NCBI GenBank assembly: GCA_905202055.1
Contig: CAJKQK010000035.1
Coordinates: 1-20,848, forward strand
Source: an uncultured Oxalobacter sp.
GTDB lineage: Bacteria > Pseudomonadota > Gammaproteobacteria > Burkholderiales > Burkholderiaceae_D
Direction of reading: 5' to 3'
Length of the DNA stretch: 20,848 nucleotides
Position 1 is the stretch's first letter. Every line of letters begins with the position of its first letter. Shown here in pieces: positions 14,721 to 20,848 of the stretch. The notes under the pieces were generated by a model. That model did no database searches. It was not told the origin of the DNA and saw only the letters and a list, made by a program, of their open reading frames with translations. A program made the position numbers and the translations under genes.

Positions 14721-15095
14721 TTACTCTTTGGCAACGGGTTTTTCAGTGGCGACTGTCGTTTTTTGGTCGTCCTTCTTTTCTTCTGCTGTTTGTGCCGGTT
14801 TGTCGTCCTTTGGCACTTCGTTTTTATCGTTCAAAAGCTGGATGAAAACTTCGCCTTTTTTGATCATGGACAACTCGGAACGGGCACGCTCTTCAATGGC
14901 TTCGGTACCCTCTTTCAGACTTTGCACTTCGGACGCCAGTTTGGCGTTTTTGTTTTTTTGTTCCTCGTTCTTTTCCTGAACGGTAACAAGCTGCCTGTGC
15001 AAGTCGAAAACACGCAGCCACCCGCCTTTTCCCAGCCAGAGCGGGTACTGGATGACGAGCAGCAATATTGCCAGCGTAATGGTTATCGGGCGCAT
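14721..15095 (-). CDS. ftsB: Cell-division protein FtsB (septum formation initiator)
   Basis: 124 residues. A single N-terminal membrane helix (residues about 4-20, ITLAILLLVIQYPLWLG, with the conserved Q-Y-P-L-W) is followed by a short GGW linker, a periplasmic coiled coil (about 30-68) and the conserved 'E-x-x-A-R-x-E-L-x-M-I-K-x-G-E-x-F' end. FtsB forms the FtsQLB divisome complex and activates septal peptidoglycan synthesis. Beyond about residue 88 is a Lys/Glu/Ala/Thr-rich disordered tail of about 35 residues. It makes the protein a little longer than E. coli FtsB (103) and is probably lineage-specific. It sits 91 bases after enolase, the usual betaproteobacterial order. Its ATG has no strong Shine-Dalgarno. 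Confidence 0.93.
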   Translation of the reverse strand: MRPITITLAILLLVIQYPLWLGKGGWLRVFDLHRQLVTVQEKNEEQKNKNAKLASEVQSLKEGTEAIEERARSELSMIKKGEVFIQLLNDKNEVPKDDKPAQTAEEKKDDQKTTVATEKPVAKE

Positions 15096-15140
15096 GGATC
15101 GTGCCTAATCCGAAAAAGGACTGGTTTCAGTCAAAAATGT

Positions 15141-15171
15141 GGCCGGTGAATCTCTTACGATTATACCGGCC
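15141..15171 (-). terminator. Hairpin between eno and ftsB
   Basis: GGCCGGT (15141-15147) pairs perfectly with ACCGGCC (15165-15171), loop 17 bases. On the minus strand it is followed by ACATTTTTGAC. A smaller hairpin GACTG/CAGTC lies at 15119-15132. It could partly terminate eno transcription or stabilise the eno 3' end, with read-through into ftsB. No strong T tract. Confidence 0.4.
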
Positions 15172-15186
15172 TGTGTTTGTCTCTCT

Positions 15187-16470
15187 TTATTTCAGATTAT
15201 AAAAAGCGCTTCTGCCAGGATAGCTTGCCACTTCGCCGAGATCTTCCTCGATTCTCAGCAACTGGTTGTATTTGGCGATCCGGTCCGAACGGGACATGGA
15301 ACCGGTCTTGATCTGCAAGGCATTCGTACCGACGGCAATGTCGGCAATGGTCGAATCTTCGGTTTCGCCGGAACGGTGGGAAACGACGGCGGTATATCCG
15401 GCGCGTTTGGCCATTTCGATAGCGGCGAAGGTTTCGGTCAGGGTACCGATCTGGTTGATCTTGATCAGGATGGAATTGGCAATGCCCTTCTGGATGCCTT
15501 CCCGCAAAATCCGGGTGTTGGTCACGAACAGATCATCGCCGACCAGCTGGACGCGCTTGCCCAGTTTTTCGGTCAGGTATGCCCAGCCTGCCCAGTCGTC
15601 TTCGGACATGGCGTCCTCAATCGAGATGATCGGATATTTGTCACACCATGTTTCCAGCAAATGGGTGAATTCTTCGGAAGTCAGGACCAGACCTTCTCCG
15701 GTGAGTTCGTATTTTCCGTCCTTGTAGAATTCGCTGGCGGCACAATCCAGACCGATGCAGACGTCTTCGCCCGGTACATAACCGGCTTTTTCAATCGCCG
15801 TGATGATGAGCTGGATGGCTTCTTCATGGTTGGCGACCGAAGGGGCGAAACCGCCTTCATCGCCGACGGAAGTCGTCAGGCCTTTTTCCTGAAGAATTTT
15901 TTTCAGGGTATGGAAAATTTCGGCACCGCACTGGACGGCAGCAGAAAAACTGCGGACGCCGACCGGAATGATCATGAATTCCTGAATGTTCAGGTTGTTG
16001 TCGGCATGAGCGCCACCATTGATGATGTTCATCATCGGAACGGGCAGTTGCATGATGCCGGAACCGCCGAAATAACGGTAAAGCGGCAAGCCTGCCTCTT
16101 CAGCGGCTGCCTTGGCGACGGCCATGGAAACGGCCAGTGTGGCGTTGGCACCCAGACGGGCCTTGTTTTCGGTTCCGTCCAGATCGATCAGGGTACGGTC
16201 CAGAAAAGCCTGTTCACTGGCGTCCAGCCCGATAATCGCTTCGGCGATTTCGGTATTGATGTGTTCGATGGCTTTCAAAACACCTTTGCCAAGGTAACGG
16301 TCTGGATCGCCGTCACGCAATTCGATCGCTTCACGCGATCCGGTGGATGCTCCGGAAGGGACAGCGGCACGACCCATGACTCCTGATTCCAGAAGCACGT
16401 CGCATTCGACGGTTGGATTTCCGCGGGAATCGAGAATTTCACGTCCGATGAGGTCAACGATAGCGCTCAT
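15187..16470 (-). CDS. eno: Enolase
   Basis: 427 residues, full length. It converts 2-phosphoglycerate to phosphoenolpyruvate in glycolysis and gluconeogenesis. The catalytic loops are SGASTGSREA (39-48), the acid/base region GDEGGFAP (E205), metal ligands D242, E285 (IISIEDAMSEDDW) and D312, and K337 in LIKINQIGTLTE, plus VSHRSGETED (363-372). GGGAG lies 6 bases before the ATG. It follows kdsA by 26 bases in the same operon. PEP made here is a substrate of KdsA. No oddity. The 415-residue plus-strand frame across this gene is an antisense shadow. Confidence 0.98.
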   Translation of the reverse strand: MSAIVDLIGREILDSRGNPTVECDVLLESGVMGRAAVPSGASTGSREAIELRDGDPDRYLGKGVLKAIEHINTEIAEAIIGLDASEQAFLDRTLIDLDGTENKARLGANATLAVSMAVAKAAAEEAGLPLYRYFGGSGIMQLPVPMMNIINGGAHADNNLNIQEFMIIPVGVRSFSAAVQCGAEIFHTLKKILQEKGLTTSVGDEGGFAPSVANHEEAIQLIITAIEKAGYVPGEDVCIGLDCAASEFYKDGKYELTGEGLVLTSEEFTHLLETWCDKYPIISIEDAMSEDDWAGWAYLTEKLGKRVQLVGDDLFVTNTRILREGIQKGIANSILIKINQIGTLTETFAAIEMAKRAGYTAVVSHRSGETEDSTIADIAVGTNALQIKTGSMSRSDRIAKYNQLLRIEEDLGEVASYPGRSAFYNLK

Positions 16471-16496
16471 AGATATCTCCCAGCAATTAACTTTTA

Positions 16497-17351
16497 TTAT
16501 TCAAGATCGAAACCCGACATATTACCCTGCCTGACGACTTTGTCCAGTGTCACGAGTTGAGCTAACAGCTCTTTCATGCGATGAAGGGGTACGGCATTCG
16601 GTCCGTCTGACATGGCGCAAGCCGGATTCGGGTGTGTTTCCATAAAAAGACCGGCAACACCGACGGCGACGGCTGCCCGTGCCAGCACGGGAACGAATTC
16701 ACGCTGGCCGCCTGACGCATCGCCAAGACCTCCGGGCAACTGCACGGAATGGGTCGCGTCGAAAACGACGGGACATCCGGTTTTTCGCATGATCGCCAAA
16801 GAACGCATGTCGGATACGAGGTTGTTGTATCCGAAAGATGCGCCCCGTTCGCAGACAGTGAAATTGTCTTCGGGAACGCCTGCCTCTTTCGCGGCTTCCC
16901 TCGCTTTTTTGACGACGTTGCCCATGTCGTCCGGTGCCATGAATTGCCCTTTTTTGATATTGACGGGTTTTCCGGAACGGGCACAGGCTTGTATGAAGTC
17001 GGTCTGGCGGCATAAAAAAGCCGGGGTTTGCAGCATGTCGACAACCTGTGATACCGGCCCGACTTCCGCTTCGGTATGCACGTCGGTCAGCACAGGAACG
17101 TTGAACCGCTTTCTGACATCGGCCAGAATCTCGAGCCCCTTTTCCATGCCGAGGCCCCTGAATGAAGAAGACGAGGAACGGTTGGCCTTGTCGTAAGACG
17201 ATTTGTAGATAAAAGGAATGCCCAGTTCACCGGTCATTTCTTTCAATGCACCTGCCGTATCAATCGCCATCTGGTGCGATTCGATCACGCAAGGTCCGGC
17301 GATCAAAAAGAATGGGCAGTCAAGCCCGATTTCAAAACCGCACAATTTCAT
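16497..17351 (-). CDS. kdsA: 3-deoxy-8-phosphooctulonate synthase (KDO-8-P synthase)
   Basis: 284 residues. It condenses arabinose-5-phosphate with phosphoenolpyruvate to Kdo-8-phosphate, the precursor of the lipopolysaccharide inner core. Family stretches are SSYDKANRSS, DVHTEAEVGP, CRQTDF, GQFMAPDDMGN, the His-bearing DATHSVQLPGGLGDASGGQR and METHPNPACAMSDGPN. The loop IAGPCVIESH carries C21 in the place where metal-independent enzymes such as that of E. coli have Asn (GMNVLES). With THSVQLPGG and SDGPN it marks the metal-dependent (Aquifex-like) class. The ATG overlaps the pyrG stop as ATGA, so the genes are translationally coupled. Confidence 0.97.
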   Translation of the reverse strand: MKLCGFEIGLDCPFFLIAGPCVIESHQMAIDTAGALKEMTGELGIPFIYKSSYDKANRSSSSSFRGLGMEKGLEILADVRKRFNVPVLTDVHTEAEVGPVSQVVDMLQTPAFLCRQTDFIQACARSGKPVNIKKGQFMAPDDMGNVVKKAREAAKEAGVPEDNFTVCERGASFGYNNLVSDMRSLAIMRKTGCPVVFDATHSVQLPGGLGDASGGQREFVPVLARAAVAVGVAGLFMETHPNPACAMSDGPNAVPLHRMKELLAQLVTLDKVVRQGNMSGFDLE

Positions 17352-19006
17352 GCATTGTTTCCTTTAGCTCTGGCTTCCTTATTGGCAAGCGCCGCATTGA
17401 TGAAAGCCGTGAAAAGCGGATGCCCGTCGCGTGGCGTCGACTTGAATTCCGGATGGTACTGGACACCCATATACCATGGATGGGCGTGTTCACCGGTTTT
17501 CGGCAATTCCATGATTTCACAGAGTTTTTCTGTCGGGGTCAGCGCCGAAATGACAAGCCCCGCTTTCTTCAGCTCGTCCAGATACAGGTTGTTGGCTTCG
17601 TAACGGTGACGGTGGCGTTCGGTGACGACGTTGCCGTAAATTTCGGCGGCCAGTGTACCCGGTTCGATGGAACAGGTTTGCGCGCCCAGGCGCATGGTGC
17701 CGCCCAGATCGGATTTTTCATTGCGCTGTTCAATCTGGCCACTCCGGTTTTGCCATTCGGTAATCAGGGCAATCACCGGATTTTCGGTATCGGGATCGAA
17801 TTCGGTCGAATTGGCGTTTTTCAGCCCGGCGACGTGACGGGCAAATTCGATCAGGGCGACTTGCATGCCCAGGCAGATGCCGAGATAAGGCACCTTGTTT
17901 TCACGGGCATACTGTGCCGTGGCGATCTTGCCTTCCACGCCGCGCTTGCCGAAACCGCCGGGTACCAGTATGGCGTCGTATTTCGCCAGATGGCCGGTAC
18001 CGATTGTTTCGATTTCTTCAGAATCGAGAAAATCGATGTTGACCTTGCAATTGGTATGAATGCCCGCATGACGGATCGCCTCGATCAATGACTTGTAGGA
18101 CTCGGTCAGGTCAACGTATTTTCCGACCATGCAGATCGAGACTTCTTTTTCCGGATGCTCCATCGCATGAACGAGCTTGCTCCAGATCGACAGGTCGGCC
18201 TGTGGAGGAGACAGCTTCAGCTTGTTGCAGACGATAGTATCCAGTCCCTGATCGTGCAGCATTTGCGGAATCTTGTAGATGGTATCGACATCCCAGACGG
18301 AAATGACGGCATCTTCCCTGACATTGGAAAAAAGCGAAATCTTGGCGCGTTCATCATCCGGGATCGCCCGGTCGGCACGGCAGAGCAAGGCATCGGGATA
18401 AATACCGATTTCACGCAGTTTCTGTACGCTATGCTGGGTCGGCTTGGTTTTCAGTTCACCGGCTGAAGCGATGTATGGCACCAGCGTCAGATGAACGAAA
18501 ACGGTTGAATTTTCAGGGGCACGCAGGCTCAGCTGACGGGCTGCCTCAAGGAACGGCAGGGACTCGATATCGCCGACGGTACCGCCGATTTCAACCAGTG
18601 CGACGTCGTACCCTTCGGCACCACGATGGATGAAATTCTGGATTTCATTCGTGATGTGCGGAATGACCTGAACCGTTTTGCCCAGATATTCACCGCGGCG
18701 TTCCTTGCGGATGACGGATTCATAAATCTGTCCGGTAGTGAAATTGTTCACCTTGTGCATCCGTGTGGAGATGAAACGTTCGTAATGGCCCAGATCGAGA
18801 TCGGTTTCCGCGCCGTCGTCGGTCACGAAAACTTCACCGTGCTGGAATGGACTCATGGTTCCCGGATCCACATTGATGTATGGATCCAGTTTGATCATGG
18901 TAACTTTAAGGCCCCGGGATTCGAGGATGGCGGCAAGAGACGCGGCGGCGATCCCCTTACCAAGGGATGAAACGACACCGCCCGTGACAAATACAAACTT
19001 GGTCAT
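17348..19006 (-). CDS. pyrG: CTP synthase
   Basis: 552 residues. It makes CTP from UTP, ATP and glutamine. The synthetase domain begins KFVFVTGGVVSSLGKG (P-loop), with KLDPYINVDPGTM and DDGAETDLDLGHYERF for nucleotide and metal binding. A glutamine amidotransferase domain follows from about residue 290, with the nucleophile C378 in YLGICLGMQ and the triad partners H518 and E520 in YHPEF. The product CTP is used by KdsB to activate Kdo, so pyrG-kdsA co-expression makes metabolic sense. It starts the operon pyrG-kdsA-eno(-ftsB). A TATAAT lies 37 bases upstream of the start. A GTGC/GCAC hairpin sits just before the ATG, where no good Shine-Dalgarno is seen. Confidence 0.98.
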   Translation of the reverse strand: MTKFVFVTGGVVSSLGKGIAAASLAAILESRGLKVTMIKLDPYINVDPGTMSPFQHGEVFVTDDGAETDLDLGHYERFISTRMHKVNNFTTGQIYESVIRKERRGEYLGKTVQVIPHITNEIQNFIHRGAEGYDVALVEIGGTVGDIESLPFLEAARQLSLRAPENSTVFVHLTLVPYIASAGELKTKPTQHSVQKLREIGIYPDALLCRADRAIPDDERAKISLFSNVREDAVISVWDVDTIYKIPQMLHDQGLDTIVCNKLKLSPPQADLSIWSKLVHAMEHPEKEVSICMVGKYVDLTESYKSLIEAIRHAGIHTNCKVNIDFLDSEEIETIGTGHLAKYDAILVPGGFGKRGVEGKIATAQYARENKVPYLGICLGMQVALIEFARHVAGLKNANSTEFDPDTENPVIALITEWQNRSGQIEQRNEKSDLGGTMRLGAQTCSIEPGTLAAEIYGNVVTERHRHRYEANNLYLDELKKAGLVISALTPTEKLCEIMELPKTGEHAHPWYMGVQYHPEFKSTPRDGHPLFTAFINAALANKEARAKGNNA

Positions 19007-19042
19007 TGCAGAAGGTGCTCAAAGGCACAAGCAGGAAATCCA

Positions 19043-19048
19043 AATTAT
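19043..19048 (-). promoter_or_regulatory. Probable -10 box of the pyrG-kdsA-eno operon
   Basis: A perfect TATAAT on the minus strand, 37 bases before the pyrG ATG. The spacing to a clear -35 is poor (TTTCCA at 15 bases). The predicted leader is about 30 bases and contains a short hairpin GTGC/GCAC (19015-19028). Confidence 0.5.
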
Positions 19049-19173
19049 AACGTAAAAAATGAACTGGAAATATAACTAAATTCAGAAACAAACGATTCGA
19101 AGTTTTTATGAGACAGATTTCATAAATCCCCTGCTGTTTCCATTTCAGGAGCGGTCTTTTTTATACAAACAGC

Positions 19174-20848
19174 TCACTCATTTCTCCAGTAACGTGCATC
19201 CGTTTTCCTGTACTGTCCGATCCTCATATCATCGCCGAAAAGAATGCTGATTGCACCGTCCGTATCGGTTCTGAACGTTTCGATCCCGAGAAGCTCATAA
19301 CGGCTTTCCGCCCTATAATCGGGATGGCGGTATGGGTTCAGATAACCCACCTGGTAGATCGCATAGTCCGGTTTGACTGCAAACAGGAAAGGCCATGTCG
19401 AAGATGAATTGCTGCCATGATGCGGCGCCATCAATATGTCGGATTTCAGTTTTTCACCCAGGCGATGGACCAGTTTTTCTTCTTCCTTTTTCCCGATGTC
19501 ACCTGTCAACAGCACGGAATACTTTGAAGTACTGACTTTAAGAACACAGCTTAACTCATTGGTTTTGTTATTTTCATCAAGATAGTCATCACTTGAAGGA
19601 TGAAGCATTTCAAAACGGACACCTTCCCACTCCCAATTTTGTCCATCCATGCAGGGGCGATTGTCGGAAAGCGTTTGCGCCAGTGTCGAATCCGGTACGA
19701 TTGATGAATAAATCGTCTTGACAGACAGCTTTCCCGTCAGGGTCAACAGTCCGCCGGAATGATCGCTGTCGGCATGAGAAACGACAATGGTATCAAGCGA
19801 GTCGATACCACGTGATGTCAGATACGGTATGACGACACGGTCGCCGGCGTTGGAATCGGATGAATACACCGGCCCTGTATCGAAAAGCAAACGATGTTTT
19901 TGTGTTTCGATCAGAATCGAACTGCCCTGCCCGACGTCGAAAACCGTTATTTCCGCTTCTCCATAATCGGGGTGAGTCGGCGTCAAAAGCAAGAGCGGCA
20001 GCCAGCACAAGGCTCCAAGATAGCGATGAGGCCAGCCTTTCGGCGCAAGCATCCAGAGCGTTCCCGCCACGGCAAACAAAATGAGGTAAAACGATGGTGC
20101 CGGAACTGTCCAGACGGCAAAAGAGAATGAACTCAGCCATTCAAGAAACATCGCCAGAACTTTTGTCAGGAAATGCGCAACGGTCAGAACAGTCGCATTC
20201 ACCGGTTCAGGCAAAATACTGCCGGTCAGTGCCAAAGGCGTGACGACTGTACTGACCAGAGGGATGGCGAGTGCGTTGGCAACAGGGCCGATGACGGAAA
20301 TGCGCCCGAAAAAAAGCATCGTCAGAGGGACAAGGCCTATCGTCAGCGCCCATTGTGTTGCCGCCGCCATCGACAGGGAATGTCTGAACCGGCTCAGCCG
20401 CGAAGGATTTTCATCTATTTTCCCGCTCCTTCCGCTGGTGGCATACAGGATCATGCCGACAGCGCCGAACGACAACCAGAAACCCGGTTGCAACAAAGCC
20501 CACGGATCGAAAAGGCAGATAATTCCGGCAGCAGCAAGCAAGGTATGCGAAAACCGTGTCAGCCGCCCTGTCCAGAGTGCGACGGCCACGATGATGATCA
20601 TGCAAAGTGTCCTTCTGGCCGGGACGCCGAAACCGGCCAGTGCGACATAGGCAAGAGCCATGACAACCCCGGCAATGGCGGCCGCTTTCTGGGCTGGAAG
20701 GATCAAAGGCCATTGTTTTCCAGTGAAAAACGACCGGCGCCAGAGTGCTCCCGCCAACAGGGCAAACAGGCTGGAGATCATGGTGATGTGCAGGCCGGAT
20801 ATGGCAACCAGATGCGAGATGCCTGTCCGGTTGAAGATTTCCCAGTCG
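19174..20848 (-). CDS. comEC: ComEC/Rec2 DNA-uptake channel (5' end outside window)
   Basis: C-terminal 557 residues of an inner-membrane DNA-translocation protein. The frame is open through the window edge. The internal Met at 20781 is not the start, because the preceding codons read FNRTGISHLVAISGLHITM, the hallmark of the Competence domain. A run of hydrophobic helices follows (channel domain, about the first 280 residues). Then comes a metallo-beta-lactamase-like domain with FDVGQGSSILIETQKHRLLF, DTG, VSHADSDHSGG (H-x-D-x-D-H) and MAPHHGSNSS. In naturally competent bacteria it passes one DNA strand through the inner membrane, and the C-terminal domain is proposed to degrade the other. It is separated from pyrG by 167 bases and is possibly a separate unit. 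Confidence 0.95.
   Translation of the reverse strand, partial: DWEIFNRTGISHLVAISGLHITMISSLFALLAGALWRRSFFTGKQWPLILPAQKAAAIAGVVMALAYVALAGFGVPARRTLCMIIIVAVALWTGRLTRFSHTLLAAAGIICLFDPWALLQPGFWLSFGAVGMILYATSGRSGKIDENPSRLSRFRHSLSMAAATQWALTIGLVPLTMLFFGRISVIGPVANALAIPLVSTVVTPLALTGSILPEPVNATVLTVAHFLTKVLAMFLEWLSSFSFAVWTVPAPSFYLILFAVAGTLWMLAPKGWPHRYLGALCWLPLLLLTPTHPDYGEAEITVFDVGQGSSILIETQKHRLLFDTGPVYSSDSNAGDRVVIPYLTSRGIDSLDTIVVSHADSDHSGGLLTLTGKLSVKTIYSSIVPDSTLAQTLSDNRPCMDGQNWEWEGVRFEMLHPSSDDYLDENNKTNELSCVLKVSTSKYSVLLTGDIGKKEEEKLVHRLGEKLKSDILMAPHHGSNSSSTWPFLFAVKPDYAIYQVGYLNPYRHPDYRAESRYELLGIETFRTDTDGAISILFGDDMRIGQYRKTDARYWRNE

Noticed and set aside
15139..16386. 415-residue open frame on the plus strand
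   Set aside because: It lies fully antisense to enolase, whose catalytic residues are all present. Its composition (Gly/Asp/Phe-rich) is that of a shadow frame in a gene with strong codon bias.
20779..20781. ATG at 20781 as the comEC start
   Set aside because: The codons before it encode the conserved TGISHLVAISGLHI segment of the Competence domain, so the real start lies beyond the window.

Overview
The window is bacterial chromosome, most likely from a betaproteobacterium of the order Burkholderiales. Inference: the pyrG-kdsA-eno-ftsB order is typical of that group, and the moderate GC content together with the mix of accessory genes made me think of Oxalobacteraceae (Oxalobacter-like). 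The species was not verified.

Layout. (1) 1-5321, plus strand: the 3' part of an archaic chaperone-usher pilus operon of the Csu type. It holds two spore-coat-U (SCPU) domain pilins (the first cut by the window edge), a PapD-like chaperone, an outer-membrane usher and a two-domain SCPU tip protein. A strong bidirectional terminator follows. (2) 5421-7105: a convergent glutaredoxin-fold gene whose CPYC site reads HPAC, a small conserved protein of unknown function, and a GyrI-like ligand-binding protein with its own terminator. (3) 7139-8414: a small arsenic locus. An ArsR repressor has a palindromic operator touching its start codon and is probably translated without a leader. It overlaps an arsenite methyltransferase gene (arsM) that is broken by a short deletion exactly at the SAM-binding loop. 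(4) 8532-11083, minus strand: dCMP deaminase, an orphan frameshifted phage tail-fibre/collar gene, and an Hsp20 chaperone with a sigma-32-like promoter and its own terminator. (5) 11373-14625: an autotransporter adhesin with about 25-residue repeats. It is bracketed by an intact tRNA-Asn (14509-14584) and a decayed copy of the 3' part of the same tRNA (about 11416-11461), in the same orientation. This is the geometry left by integration at a tRNA 3' end. (6) 14721-20848, minus strand: the conserved core, pyrG-kdsA-eno-ftsB, preceded by a comEC whose N-terminus lies beyond the window.

How the genes fit together. The pilus operon exports and assembles a thin surface fibre, and the autotransporter is a second, independent surface protein. 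The ars pair would sense and methylate arsenite, but the enzyme looks dead, so only sensing may remain. The pyrG-kdsA-eno-ftsB block makes CTP, the Kdo-8-phosphate precursor of Kdo (whose activation by KdsB uses CTP), phosphoenolpyruvate (a substrate of KdsA) and a divisome component, so adjacent products feed one another. I did not find a clear undescribed multi-gene system. The most informative oddities are the arsM lesion, the tRNA-bounded autotransporter segment, the Cys-less glutaredoxin site and the orphan tail-fibre remnant.
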